64,000 nucleotides of DNA from Candidatus Saccharimonadota bacterium (GCA_028286345.1 JAQBRT010000001.1:248001-312000); one strand, 5' to 3'. Positions 1-8,010 are shown, counted from the first letter of the stretch. Program-made: numbers and translations. The notes: generated by a model not told the origin, from the sequence alone.

Positions 1-200
1 TCGTCGTAGACGGTTTGCAATGACGCTTGGTGGTCTCCGTCACCGGTAAACCAGTCAGTTAACTTGTTAAGTAAGTCTTGGGCCTGGGGGTCTTGGTCCC
101 AAAAGTGCAGGCGAGTACCCAAGTGAAACTGGGCATCTGTTGGGAGCTTATCCAGATGCTTAAAATAGTAGTCGTAAATGCTCTTGCTTAAATTACTCAT
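1..200 (-). CDS. Hypothetical protein, N-terminal part (runs off the window)
   Basis: An open frame on the minus strand starts with ATG at 200 and continues past position 1 without a stop. The visible 66 residues begin MSNLSKSIYDYYFKHL and are polar and aromatic-rich (HFWDQDPQAQ, DWFTGDGDH), with no signal peptide or membrane segment. I do not recognise a family. It is divergent from the RimK-pair gene at 263, and the 62-bp gap holds TATAAT-like boxes facing both ways. The call as a real gene rests on the open frame, the start next to a promoter and codon use like its neighbours. Confidence 0.6.
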   Translation of the reverse strand, partial: MSNLSKSIYDYYFKHLDKLPTDAQFHLGTRLHFWDQDPQAQDLLNKLTDWFTGDGDHQASLQTVYD

Positions 201-206
201 TCGTGT

Positions 207-225
207 TATAATACACCGGTGTTAT
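207..225. promoter_or_regulatory. Divergent promoter region with a 10-bp palindrome
   Basis: TATAAT at 207-212 is followed directly by the perfect palindrome ACACCGGTGT (213-222) and a second AT-rich box. The site lies between the partial minus-strand gene and the plus-strand gene at 263. The palindrome could be an operator acting on both genes; that is inference from position only. Confidence 0.35.
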
Positions 226-262
226 ATGAAGTTGTTATACACCTTATTTAAGCAAGATTTCT

Positions 263-742
263 ATGAAAGAACCAGTAACAATCATCGGCCGTTCTGAGCC
301 TGTAGACTTTCCCGAGTTTCGGTTAAAGGCTGTTGCTGCACGCATCGATACCGGCGCCAAGACATCCTCAATCTGGGCATCTAACATCGTAGAAACTAAT
401 GGCAAGTTGCACTTCACCTTATTTGATAAGCCGAGTGCCCACTATAGTGGTATTGCCGTTGTCGCTAACGATTACGCCATAAAGGTTGTTGCTAGCTCTA
501 ACGGACTGGCAGAAGAGCGCTATGTGGTGCGCTTACAAGTAGAGCTGGCTGGCCGCAAAATCCGCGCCCGCTTTACGCTTGCTAATCGGGCTTCCCAAGC
601 TTATCCTGTGTTAATTGGGCGCAACATTCTCCGCGGCAAATTCCTAGTTGACGTCGCCCAGGGGCATCCGCTCCATGCCGAAGAACGCCGCCGCAGTAAA
701 GAGCTTCAAGCCAAACTTGAAGCACGAAAGGAGCAAGCATGA
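263..742 (+). CDS. RimK-associated retropepsin-like / ATP-dependent zinc protease family protein
   Basis: The 159-aa protein belongs to the COG4067 / RloA3-type family often found beside RimK-like ATP-grasp ligases. The hallmark is ARIDTGAKTSSIWA near residues 26-39, the Asp-Thr-Gly motif of a retropepsin fold, followed by a beta-rich domain ending in a PVLIGRNIL block. Older annotations call it an ATP-dependent zinc protease; structural work on relatives points to an aspartic-peptidase-like fold. It overlaps the next gene by 4 nt (ATGA), so the two are translationally coupled and probably act in one pathway, possibly trimming peptides or tails modified by the ligase. The substrate is unknown. 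Confidence 0.85.
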   Translation: MKEPVTIIGRSEPVDFPEFRLKAVAARIDTGAKTSSIWASNIVETNGKLHFTLFDKPSAHYSGIAVVANDYAIKVVASSNGLAEERYVVRLQVELAGRKIRARFTLANRASQAYPVLIGRNILRGKFLVDVAQGHPLHAEERRRSKELQAKLEARKEQA

Positions 743-1641
743 ATATCGTTATCCTGTCCAAAGGTCCTGGTAATTACTCGACCAAACGCCTAAAAGAAGA
801 AGCGCTTGCCCGTGGCCACGAAGTCCGGATTGTTAACTATGCCAAGTGCTACGTAACCCTAGAGAGTGGTAAGCCAGTCGTCCGTTACAAGGGTAAAGAC
901 CTTGGTAAAGTTGACGTTGTTATCCCGCGCATCGCCTCTAGCCTGACCAAGTATGGTAGCTCTATCGTGCGCCAGTTTGAGATGCAAAACGTGCCAACTA
1001 TCACCAGCTCTATTTCCATCGTCCGTTCCCGCGACAAGCTGCGCAGTATGCAGCTTCTGGCCAAGGCTGGAGTTGGCATTCCAAAGACCGTCTTCGCCCG
1101 TGAAACTGCCGATGTGGACGACGTCCTTGAACAGGTAGGCGGTGCCCCAGTAATTATCAAGGTTGCCCGTGGTACGCACGGCAACGGTGTTGTACTGGCC
1201 GAAACCCGCAAAGCCGCCAAGGCGGTAATGCAGGCCTTCTATGTGGAAGGCGTGAACTTCTTGGTGCAAGAGTTTATTGAAGAAAGCGCCGGTGTTGATA
1301 TCCGTGCCTTTGTAGTTAACGGCAAAGTTGTGGCCAGCATGATGCGCCAGAGCCTTGACGATGACTTCCGCTCCAACCTCCATCAGGGCGGTGAGGGCAT
1401 TGCCGTCAAGTTAACCGACGAAGAGCGCAAAACGGCCCAAAAAGCCGCCAAAACCATGGGCCTGGCCGTCTGTGGTGTGGATATGATGCGCAGTGCCCGC
1501 GGCCCGCTGGTTCTGGAAGTCAATTCCAGCCCGGGCTTTGGTATCGAAAAAGTTACCGATCACAACGTTGCTTCAAAGATTATCGATTACGCCGAGCAGG
1601 TTGCTAAAGCCGGCCGTCGTAAAGATAAAGTCGGCGCTTAA
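739..1641 (+). CDS. rimK: RimK-family ATP-grasp alpha-L-glutamate ligase
   Basis: The 300-aa protein is a full-length RimK-like ATP-grasp ligase. The N-terminal domain (MNIVILSKGPGNYSTKRL) is followed by the ATP-grasp core, with IIKVARGTHGNGVVL near residue 138 and the terminal ATP/Mg site VLEVNSSPGFGIEKVT near residue 257. The family adds glutamate residues to the C terminus of a protein (ribosomal protein S6 in E. coli) or builds gamma-Glu links in LysX-like enzymes. The start overlaps the preceding protease-like gene by 4 nt. Ligase function is well supported; the acceptor substrate is not known here. Confidence 0.9.
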   Translation: MNIVILSKGPGNYSTKRLKEEALARGHEVRIVNYAKCYVTLESGKPVVRYKGKDLGKVDVVIPRIASSLTKYGSSIVRQFEMQNVPTITSSISIVRSRDKLRSMQLLAKAGVGIPKTVFARETADVDDVLEQVGGAPVIIKVARGTHGNGVVLAETRKAAKAVMQAFYVEGVNFLVQEFIEESAGVDIRAFVVNGKVVASMMRQSLDDDFRSNLHQGGEGIAVKLTDEERKTAQKAAKTMGLAVCGVDMMRSARGPLVLEVNSSPGFGIEKVTDHNVASKIIDYAEQVAKAGRRKDKVGA

Positions 1642-1664
1642 AGCGCTCATGCTATAGTGGGAGT

Positions 1665-2174
1665 GTGACTCCCGAAGTAACCCTTGGCGCAATAATTCTT
1701 GTCCCTGTAATCATATTTATGGCGTTGCGCGTCAACGCTACGCTAGTCTTTTTGAGCCTGTGTTTAGGTGACGTTTTGGTGCAATTTGTGGCACCGGATG
1801 CCGGCTCGTTCCTGGCAATGTTTTCGGCGCATGCGATCCAGACCGAGAAGCTACAAGGTAACAACGTCAGCATTGGCCTGCTGCTCTTGCCGGTACTGCT
1901 AACAACGGTGTTTATGATTAGAACGGTTAGCGGAAAGTTTAAATTAGCGCTCAACTTGCTGCCTGCCGTAGGCGCTGGCCTGCTTGGTGCACTGCTGATT
2001 GTGCCGCTTCTGCCATCTGGCTTATCAACCAATATAATTAATTCGTCGCTATGGGCACAGGTGCAAAGCCTGCAGAACCTGATTGTCGGTGTGAGCGCCC
2101 TTATTTGTCTGCTTGTGCTCTGGCTGCAACGGCCAAAAACCGGCGAAGGCAAGCACGGCAAACACCATAAATAA
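1665..2174 (+). CDS. Multi-pass membrane protein of unknown function
   Basis: The 169-aa protein starts with GTG, 6 nt after a TATAGT -10 box (1653-1658), so its mRNA is probably leaderless. Four hydrophobic stretches are visible: about residues 5-20, 24-40, 70-85 and 95-115, with a further one near 138-155. The end is basic and His-rich (RPKTGEGKHGKHHK). The layout slightly resembles CvpA-type small membrane proteins, but no motif supports that and I do not assign a function. It stands alone between the RimK pair and the GNAT gene. Confidence 0.7.
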   Translation: MTPEVTLGAIILVPVIIFMALRVNATLVFLSLCLGDVLVQFVAPDAGSFLAMFSAHAIQTEKLQGNNVSIGLLLLPVLLTTVFMIRTVSGKFKLALNLLPAVGAGLLGALLIVPLLPSGLSTNIINSSLWAQVQSLQNLIVGVSALICLLVLWLQRPKTGEGKHGKHHK

Positions 2175-2192
2175 CTTGCTATACTACGTTAT

Positions 2193-2702
2193 ATGAGTGA
2201 AGTTCTCACTGTAGTCGATATGGCTGTAGGGCATATTGAGGCTTTTGGCAAAATGATGGTCGACATGGCCGCAGAAGCACCACGAAACTACAGTGTAACG
2301 CCCGAATATCTTGCCGAGTACGTTTCCGGCCAAAGGTTTATGGACGGCATGGCCAAATCAATTGCTTCCAACAAAGCCGGCCGGTTTGTGGCGCTCGATG
2401 GGCAGGATTGCCTTATGGGTGCAGTAGAGACTGTGGCAAGAGACGATAGCCTACGTATCGGCAATATGTATGTTGTGCCGCCCGCCCGCTCGCACGGCAT
2501 TGGAGCCTTGCTGCTCAGCGCCTGCGAAGAACGCGCTCTCTACGATGACTGCCCCCGGCTTTCGCTAGTCGTTGGCAGCGAAAACCACGATGCCCGAAGG
2601 TTCTATGAATACCACGGTTTTCACACCCTTAACCCGCCCGAATTAGTAACTTGGGAAATACATCCTGGCGTGTACGGGGAAACGCTCGCCAAAGAATTAT
2701 AA
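2193..2702 (+). CDS. GNAT-family N-acetyltransferase
   Basis: The 169-aa protein has the GNAT core: a beta-rich segment (RFVALDGQDCLMGAVETVARDDSLRIGNMYVVPPARSHGIGALLLSACEE, residues about 66-113) with the acetyl-CoA pyrophosphate-binding R-S-H-G-I-G motif, then LSLVVGSENHDARRFYEYHGF, the typical motif B end. It would transfer acetyl from acetyl-CoA to an unknown amine. TATACT (2180-2185) lies 7 nt before the ATG and there is no Shine-Dalgarno, so the transcript looks leaderless. The substrate cannot be told from sequence. Confidence 0.85.
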   Translation: MSEVLTVVDMAVGHIEAFGKMMVDMAAEAPRNYSVTPEYLAEYVSGQRFMDGMAKSIASNKAGRFVALDGQDCLMGAVETVARDDSLRIGNMYVVPPARSHGIGALLLSACEERALYDDCPRLSLVVGSENHDARRFYEYHGFHTLNPPELVTWEIHPGVYGETLAKEL

Positions 2703-2743
2703 CGAGCAAAACATCAACGGTGCTGTATGCTATAATATATTTT

Positions 2744-2812
2744 ATGAAATTGAGCAATAGCTTTAAGCCAATTAAACCCCTGTTCGCTCTGCACCGCTTG
2801 CACTGGGCTTAA
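2744..2812 (+). CDS. Leaderless 22-codon leader-type ORF upstream of the racemase gene
   Basis: ATG at 2744 lies 7 nt after a perfect TATAAT (2731-2736). The frame encodes MKLSNSFKPIKPLFALHRLHWA and then stops. The racemase gene begins 58 nt later with its own Shine-Dalgarno (AGGAG). A short, basic ORF placed exactly at the transcription start and ending in HRLHWA is what a translational attenuator would look like. A self-complementary GGGCTTAAGCCC (2805-2816) overlaps its stop. Function is inference; it may be only a leader-region coincidence. Confidence 0.45.
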   Translation: MKLSNSFKPIKPLFALHRLHWA

Positions 2813-2870
2813 GCCCTTTATTTTATTACTATTTGAATCATTCTATTTTTTAACCTAGGAGTAATATCTC

Positions 2871-3563
2871 ATGCCCGCCATTGGAATACTTGGCGGTATG
2901 GGTCCTCAAGCTAGCGCAAAACTCTACGAGTTAATTATTAAGGGTACACAGAAATATAATCGTGCAGCCATTGATGATAACTACCCAGAAATTGTATTGC
3001 TTAGCGTACCCATACCGAATTTCATCTCAAACAAAAACGAACTACCAAAAGCTAAGCAAATGCTGATTAAACGTACCAAATTACTTGAGCAGGCCGGTTG
3101 TACGGTTATCGGCATTGCCTGCAATACCGCACACATACTATTGCCTGAATTGCAGGCTGCAACCAAGGTACAATTTCTATCCATACCAATACTGGTTGCT
3201 GAGCAAATTAAAGTTGCTGGTCACAAGCGAGTAGGCCTACTAGCTACGCCTATAACTCTACGCTCAAGCCTGTATGATGAAGCATTAGCTGGCATTGCCG
3301 ACATAGTGAAACCAGACACAGCTTTTGCCAAGCAACTTGAGGGGTATATCTATAAGCAACTCAACGCAAGCTTGTTAGAGTCTGACCGGCAAAAGCTTAA
3401 GGCTCAAGTGCATAAGTTTAGGCATAATAACAGATTAGATGCTGTAATTTTAGGTTGTACTGAATTGCCTTTGGTATATGGAGAAAGCAATAAGGATCAG
3501 ACAGTGATTGATACGCTACAGCTGCTTGCTGAGGGGTTGCTCAAAAGCTATTTCGTTGAATAA
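2871..3563 (+). CDS. Aspartate/glutamate racemase family protein
   Basis: The 230-aa protein belongs to the PLP-independent Asp/Glu racemase superfamily of the aspartate racemase / YgeA type. The start MPAIGILGGMGPQAS is diagnostic. Both catalytic cysteines are visible, in IACNTAHI (about residue 83) and LGCTELPL (about residue 193). It interconverts L- and D-amino acids, most likely aspartate or a broad range; it is not the MurI branch by its N terminus. The start has AGGAG at good spacing. The gene is visibly more AT-rich than its neighbours (many AAT, AAA, TTA codons), so recent acquisition is possible. It may supply a D-amino acid for the wall. Confidence 0.85.
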   Translation: MPAIGILGGMGPQASAKLYELIIKGTQKYNRAAIDDNYPEIVLLSVPIPNFISNKNELPKAKQMLIKRTKLLEQAGCTVIGIACNTAHILLPELQAATKVQFLSIPILVAEQIKVAGHKRVGLLATPITLRSSLYDEALAGIADIVKPDTAFAKQLEGYIYKQLNASLLESDRQKLKAQVHKFRHNNRLDAVILGCTELPLVYGESNKDQTVIDTLQLLAEGLLKSYFVE

Positions 3564-3601
3564 ATGTTCATCGAGATTAATTTATGGCTGCGAAAAATAA
3601 A

Positions 3602-3622
3602 AACAGCCTCCGAAAAGGCTGA
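3602..3622 (-). terminator. Rho-independent terminator of tRNA-Lys(UUU)
   Basis: On the minus strand a CAGCCT/AGGCTG stem with a 6-nt loop is followed by TTTTTATTTTT. It lies directly downstream of the minus-strand tRNA gene. Confidence 0.8.
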
Positions 3623-3633
3623 TTCAACGCGAC

Positions 3634-3710
3634 TGGAGGGCCCAGTGGGACTCGAACCCACGACACCCTGCTTAAAAGGCAGGTGCTCTAACCGGCTGAG
3701 CTATGGGCCC
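3634..3710 (-). tRNA. tRNA-Lys (anticodon UUU)
   Basis: The minus strand folds as a full cloverleaf: acceptor GGGCCCA/TGGGCCC, D arm GCTCAGCCGGTTAGAGC, anticodon stem CCTGC/GCAGG with loop CTTTTAA, and a T arm with GTTCGAACC. The anticodon is TTT. CCA is encoded (3634-3636) after discriminator U73, the same discriminator as in the second tRNA-Lys at 59.8 kb. Confidence 0.95.
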
Positions 3711-3731
3711 AAAAACTCATTTTTGAGTTTT
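3711..3731 (+). terminator. Possible terminator hairpin
   Basis: AAAAACTCA and TGAGTTTTT form an A/T-rich stem with a short T loop, ending in a T run on the plus strand. It could end transcription from the racemase gene, reading antisense through the tRNA. Confidence 0.4.
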
Positions 3732-3907
3732 TGTAGGCTTGAGCAATAAACCCAAGCCTAGGCAAAATTAACTCCTTACATTATCCGTATTTTGGCCAAA
3801 AAGTCAATCGTCTTAGGCCTTGATTAGAGTTCTGAAATAATGCCAGACTTCTGAAATAAATCTTAACTTGAGTAACGGGAACACGCCCGGGGTGGTACAG
3901 TCCATCT

Positions 3908-5365
3908 ATGCGATTGCTGTCTCGTCACCTCCGTCGCACAACCAAACTTGGCGGGATGGCGCTTGCGTTGTTGGTTGGTCTCGGGCTTGGACGGCTGCAA
4001 GACAGACCGCCTATTTGGTGTGCAGTGATAGTAATAGGCTTGTATGTGGGTTTTTGGCTATGGCACAAGCCCGGTTTGGGGTATGTGTGTGTATTGCTGC
4101 TGTGTTTGGCCGCTGGAACAGAGCGAGGAAGTAACTACGCCCAGCAGCTGGGTCTCTATACCCCGTATGCAACGCACAAGGCCACCTTTACGGTGAGCGC
4201 CTTAACCGATGCAGTCTACGGCAATAACTCGCAGCTCAGTTTTGATGCCAATCAGGTTATCACTGAGGAGGGGACAACCTTAGTGGGAAAAATTGCTGTC
4301 AGTGGTTTTGGCGAAAATGCCATTTTTCAGGGTGATGTGGTTGAGGTTACAGGCAAGCTGCGGCCGGCGAGTGGCAGCTACCAGGCACGGTTGTCGTATG
4401 CGCAATTAGATACGCTCGGGCATCATCAATCGCTGGTTAATGAGTTAAGGCGTCGGTTTGGGGCAGGTATTGAGTCGGCATTGCCGGAGCCGGCCGCGCC
4501 GTTTGCCCTTGGCCTGCTGATTGGCCAGCGGGCCACGCTGCCGGATACAGTTAAACAAGACTTACTGATGGTTGGGTTGACTCATATTATTGCCGTTTCC
4601 GGCTACAACCTGACAATTATCTTGCAGGCCAGCAAGAACCTGTTTGCAAGACGCTCAAAACGGCTTTCAGTCGGTTTTTCTATATTCTTGATTGGTATAT
4701 TTTTGCTTATAACAGGGAACAGTGCGTCGATCATTAGGGCAGCAATAGTTAGCATGTTAAGTATTGTGACTAGTTATTATGGACGTAATATCAAGCCGCT
4801 GAACCTGATATTGCTAGCTGCTGCCGTGACTGCCTGGTGGCAGCCAAGTTATGTTTGGGGTGATATGAGCTGGTACCTAAGCTTCCTGGCATTTTACGGG
4901 GTTATTGTCTTGGCCCCTCTAATTGAACCGCGGCTGCCGGCAAAACTGCGCGAGCGGATGCTCATAAAAGTTGCCATTGAAAGCGTCTGTGCCGAGGTGC
5001 TCACCCTGCCAATCGTGCTTTTTGTCTTTGGGCAGATGTCGCGCGTGGCGCTCATTGGTAATTTAATTATTGCGGTGGTGGTGCCGATCGCAATGCTGTT
5101 TAGCTTAATTGCCGGTTTAGCCGGTATGCTTCTGCCACAGCTTGCAGGTTGGATTAGCTGGCCAGCGGCGCTGGTGTTAACTTACATGCTCGACACGGCG
5201 CATGTGTTGGCCTCGCTGCCGCATGTGTTTGTTGAGGGTATAGGGTTATCGCTACAGCAGATGCTGACGCTTTACATGTTAATTATTGCAGTAACACTGG
5301 CACTATGGTTCAAAATGAAAGCCAAAAGTGCTATAATAACAGATATAAATCATCTACAAAGCTAA
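3908..5365 (+). CDS. comEC: ComEC/Rec2-type competence channel protein, short form
   Basis: The 485-aa protein is a polytopic membrane protein with an N-terminal pair of hydrophobic segments, a beta-rich extracellular OB-like region (DUF4131, about residues 60-170) and the competence domain starting near residue 195. The domain carries LLIGQRATLP and LTHIIAVSGYNLTII, the ComEC signature. It then shows eight or more membrane segments up to residue 470. Full ComEC proteins of about 750 aa end with a metallo-beta-lactamase-like domain, which is absent here. ComEC forms the inner-membrane DNA channel in natural transformation. Type IV pilus genes lie 7 kb away. The yebC promoter sits inside the 3' end of this gene. 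Confidence 0.85.
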   Translation: MRLLSRHLRRTTKLGGMALALLVGLGLGRLQDRPPIWCAVIVIGLYVGFWLWHKPGLGYVCVLLLCLAAGTERGSNYAQQLGLYTPYATHKATFTVSALTDAVYGNNSQLSFDANQVITEEGTTLVGKIAVSGFGENAIFQGDVVEVTGKLRPASGSYQARLSYAQLDTLGHHQSLVNELRRRFGAGIESALPEPAAPFALGLLIGQRATLPDTVKQDLLMVGLTHIIAVSGYNLTIILQASKNLFARRSKRLSVGFSIFLIGIFLLITGNSASIIRAAIVSMLSIVTSYYGRNIKPLNLILLAAAVTAWWQPSYVWGDMSWYLSFLAFYGVIVLAPLIEPRLPAKLRERMLIKVAIESVCAEVLTLPIVLFVFGQMSRVALIGNLIIAVVVPIAMLFSLIAGLAGMLLPQLAGWISWPAALVLTYMLDTAHVLASLPHVFVEGIGLSLQQMLTLYMLIIAVTLALWFKMKAKSAIITDINHLQS

Positions 5366-5379
5366 ACGGAGCAACGCTC

Positions 5380-6108
5380 ATGTCCGGACATAGTAAATGG
5401 TCGACCATCAAACGCGAAAAGGGTGCCAAAGATGCCGCCCGCGGTGCAGTTTTTACCAAGCTCGGTAACGCTATTGCCATTGCTGCCCGCTCTGGGATTG
5501 ACCCAGAAACCAACTTTGCCCTTCGCCTAGCCATAGATAAGGCCCGTACCGCCAATATGCCCTCGGCTAACATTCAGCGCGCCTTGGACCGTATTAAAGA
5601 CAAATCTGCTGCCCAGCTACAAGAAATTTTATATGAAGGCTACGGCCCCGGCGGCACAGCCATTCTAGTTGAGTGTGCCACAGATAACATTAACCGCACC
5701 TACCCAGAAGTCCGCCTGGCGTTTAGCAAACATGGTGGCAACATCGCCGAGAAAGGCTCGGTTGCTTTCCAGTTTGACCGTAAAGGCGTCATCCGTGTCA
5801 AAGCCACCGGGGACGAGATCATGCTACAGGCCTTAGAAGCTGGCGCCGAGGACATCCAAGAAGAAGACGGCGACTCAATTGTATACACTGACCCCAAAGC
5901 GCTAGCCAAAGTCCGCCAGGCCCTTAGCGACGCTGGTGCCGATGTGGCTGAAGCCGAACTGAGCTATGTCCCAAACACCACAGTAGAAGTCACCGACGAA
6001 GCTACTGCTGGCAAGCTCATGCGCCTCATGGACGCCCTCGATGACTGCGACGACGTCGTCAACACCCACGTCAACTTTGACATCGACATCCCTGAGAGTC
6101 ACATATAA
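5380..6108 (+). CDS. yebC: YebC/PmpR family translation/transcription regulator
   Basis: The true start is ATG at 5380, giving MSGHSKWSTIKREKGAKDA, the invariant family N terminus; the upstream in-frame extension overlaps comEC and is not family-like. The 242-aa length is normal. The family was named for transcription factors, and recent work links it to ribosome function at difficult sequences. TATAAT (5333-5338) in the end of comEC is a likely promoter, and an imperfect GGAG lies before the start. It is followed without a gap by the IMPase-like gene (TAATG junction) and then ruvC; yebC-ruvCAB linkage is common in bacteria. Confidence 0.95.
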   Translation: MSGHSKWSTIKREKGAKDAARGAVFTKLGNAIAIAARSGIDPETNFALRLAIDKARTANMPSANIQRALDRIKDKSAAQLQEILYEGYGPGGTAILVECATDNINRTYPEVRLAFSKHGGNIAEKGSVAFQFDRKGVIRVKATGDEIMLQALEAGAEDIQEEDGDSIVYTDPKALAKVRQALSDAGADVAEAELSYVPNTTVEVTDEATAGKLMRLMDALDDCDDVVNTHVNFDIDIPESHI

Positions 6109-6911
6109 TGAATTATGATTCCGAGCTAGCTTTTGCCAAAGAACTGGCAATGGAAGCGGGCAGAGTCATGCGGCAATACTTTTTATCTGAAGATCTTGCA
6201 ACAGAGTGGAAGTCAGATAATACACCGCTAACAATAGCCGACACCACAATTAACGACATGGTAATTGAGCGGGTCAAGGCAGCATATCCCAACTACGCTG
6301 TTATTGGTGAAGAATCAAGTCACGATGCCAATGGTGAATATGTCTGGGTGGTTGATCCAATCGACGGGACTATGCCGTTTAGTATTGGCATACCAGTAAG
6401 TATGTTTTCGCTGGCACTTGTCTCAACCAGTGACGGCCAGCCAGTAGTTGGCGTGGCGTACGACCCGCAACTTGACCGTTTGTATGCCGCCCAGCGTTCT
6501 GGGGGTGCAACGCTCAACGAATTGCCGATTACTACTTCAAAACAAACAGGCCTAGAGAATACATACTTGTCCGTTATGGGATCTGTCCTGGTACCTGATA
6601 AAGGTTTTGCATATAAATCTGGGCACTGTGCTGATCTAGCTCGTCAAGCTGGTGCCAAGCCACTCAACCTATATTCCCAAGTTTATTGTGCTACCAAAGT
6701 TGCCAGTGGTGAGTTTGTAGGTTCTATTTTTGGCTATGGCTCGCCATGGGACTCGGCAGCTGTGGCGCTGATCGTAGAAGAAGCCGGGGGCATAGTTACT
6801 GATATGGAAGGCAAGCCGCGCCGTTACGACCAGTGGGGTGCGGGTTGTATCTTGGCTTCATCACCACAGATCCATACCCAATTACTGGAACTAGTTCAAG
6901 CTTCATTATGA
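6108..6911 (+). CDS. Inositol monophosphatase family protein
   Basis: The 267-aa protein has the complete metal site of the IMPase/FBPase superfamily: GEES at residues 67-70, WVVDPIDGT at 80-88 and WDSAAVALIVEEAGG in the C-terminal half. It would remove phosphate from inositol phosphate, 3'-phosphoadenosine phosphate or a sugar phosphate in a Mg-dependent way. The phenylalanine after DGTMP is in place of the usual N-F of true IMPases, so the substrate is open. It overlaps ruvC by 4 nt and sits in an apparent yebC-IMPase-ruvC operon. Confidence 0.85.
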   Translation: MNYDSELAFAKELAMEAGRVMRQYFLSEDLATEWKSDNTPLTIADTTINDMVIERVKAAYPNYAVIGEESSHDANGEYVWVVDPIDGTMPFSIGIPVSMFSLALVSTSDGQPVVGVAYDPQLDRLYAAQRSGGATLNELPITTSKQTGLENTYLSVMGSVLVPDKGFAYKSGHCADLARQAGAKPLNLYSQVYCATKVASGEFVGSIFGYGSPWDSAAVALIVEEAGGIVTDMEGKPRRYDQWGAGCILASSPQIHTQLLELVQASL

Positions 6912-7378
6912 GAATCCTAGGCATTGACCCTGGCACCGGCATCCTGGGCTTTGGGGTTATTGATGTTATCCGGGGCAAAGCCATACTGGTAGACGCTGGT
7001 GTAATCCGCACGCCAGTCAAAGAAGATGATGCGGTTCGGCTGCTAACGATTTATGAAGAGTTAACGGAGATAATTAAGCTTAATAAGCCAGAGATGATGT
7101 CTGTTGAAAAGCTGTTCTTTTCCAAGAACGTTACTACGGCTATGACCGTCTCGCAGGCCCGCGGTGTGGTGCTGCTTTGCGGCCAGCAGGCAGGCATACC
7201 AATACACGAATACAACCCAATGCAGATTAAGCAGGCCATCACCGGCTATGGCAAAGCTGACAAAAAACAGATGCAAGAGATGGTCCGGGTTATCCTAAAC
7301 CTCAAAGAGATACCTAAGCCCGATGACGCAGCCGATGCGCTGGCAGCGGCAATTACGCACTCAATGAACGTACGCTAA
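6908..7378 (+). CDS. ruvC: Holliday junction endonuclease RuvC
   Basis: The start at 6908 gives MRILGIDPGTGILGFGVIDV, with the first catalytic Asp at position 7. The 156-aa length is typical. The other acidic residues are in SVEKLFF (about 60) and KPDDAADALAAAITH (about 139-142). The nuclease resolves Holliday junctions with RuvAB. It begins inside the stop of the preceding gene (ATGA) and ends 4 nt into the convergent gene at 7375. ruvA follows 650 bp later, separated by that opposite-strand gene. Confidence 0.95.
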   Translation: MRILGIDPGTGILGFGVIDVIRGKAILVDAGVIRTPVKEDDAVRLLTIYEELTEIIKLNKPEMMSVEKLFFSKNVTTAMTVSQARGVVLLCGQQAGIPIHEYNPMQIKQAITGYGKADKKQMQEMVRVILNLKEIPKPDDAADALAAAITHSMNVR

Positions 7379-8004
7379 AGCAGGTGTTTTAGCCGGTCTT
7401 TGGTGGTGACGGCTTCGCCGGCTGAACAGCTGGCTGGGTCTTTAGTGACATCGTAGTGATGGGCAGTTTTTGGTACGCTTGCAAACTCCTTGGTAAGTAC
7501 GGTCTGGTCTGAGGGGCCATAGCTGATTAGTAAGCGGTCCTCGTCTTTGATGACACGGTCGGCAATTGAGCCGAGGCCGGTATAATCCTGGCCGTTGATC
7601 CAAATGTTGACCTTATTAGTGTCATCATTGCGGTAGACTGTGCCATCGTCAGTTTCGATCAGGTCATTGGTGACACTCCAGCCTAGGTTGTCAAAGAACT
7701 GGCCCCAGGTAACGGCGTGGTCGTGGACATGAACCACGGAATTAATCTCGTCGTGCATGTGGGCACGTTGCTGTGGGATGGTTATGCCACCATCAGCGCT
7801 ACAGATATTAACTTCTTGGTAATACTGAGGCGCTTTAAACTCGTCGCGTGTTCCGTTTAGGTAAACCGCCCAGTTAGCGTGGTAGTGGACGTGCTCTGGA
7901 GCGTAGCTAAAAAAGCGGACACCAAGGATGACAAGCGCGCCGAGCAGCAAGCCGGCAATAAATAATACGTAGGGTTTTTTGGCAAAAGTCAGGAGTTGTT
8001 TCAT
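7375..8004 (-). CDS. Membrane-anchored histidine-rich protein of unknown function
   Basis: The 209-aa protein has one N-terminal membrane anchor (residues about 12-30) and a predicted extracytoplasmic domain. His-rich motifs stand out: HVHYHANWAVYLNG near residue 38, HMHDEINSVVHVHDHAVTWGQFF near residues 82-104. Related proteins with the pattern H-x-H...HxHD...HVH...GQFF occur in bacteria and archaea as uncharacterised, possibly metal-binding proteins; that is memory of the pattern, not a search. Its start faces ruvA across a 20-bp gap with a shared palindromic -10 box, so the two may be coordinately transcribed. The gene interrupts the ruvC-ruvA order. Confidence 0.75.
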   Translation of the reverse strand: MKQLLTFAKKPYVLFIAGLLLGALVILGVRFFSYAPEHVHYHANWAVYLNGTRDEFKAPQYYQEVNICSADGGITIPQQRAHMHDEINSVVHVHDHAVTWGQFFDNLGWSVTNDLIETDDGTVYRNDDTNKVNIWINGQDYTGLGSIADRVIKDEDRLLISYGPSDQTVLTKEFASVPKTAHHYDVTKDPASCSAGEAVTTKDRLKHLL

Positions 8005-8010
8005 GTAGCT

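Noticed and set aside
2805-2816. GGGCTTAAGCCC as a terminator
   Set aside because: No loop and no continuous T run follow; it overlaps the stop of the leader ORF and is listed there only as a feature of interest.
3564-3749. Open frame on the plus strand across the tRNA-Lys(UUU) region
   Set aside because: It is antisense to a well-folded tRNA and its terminator and has no start signal; not a gene.
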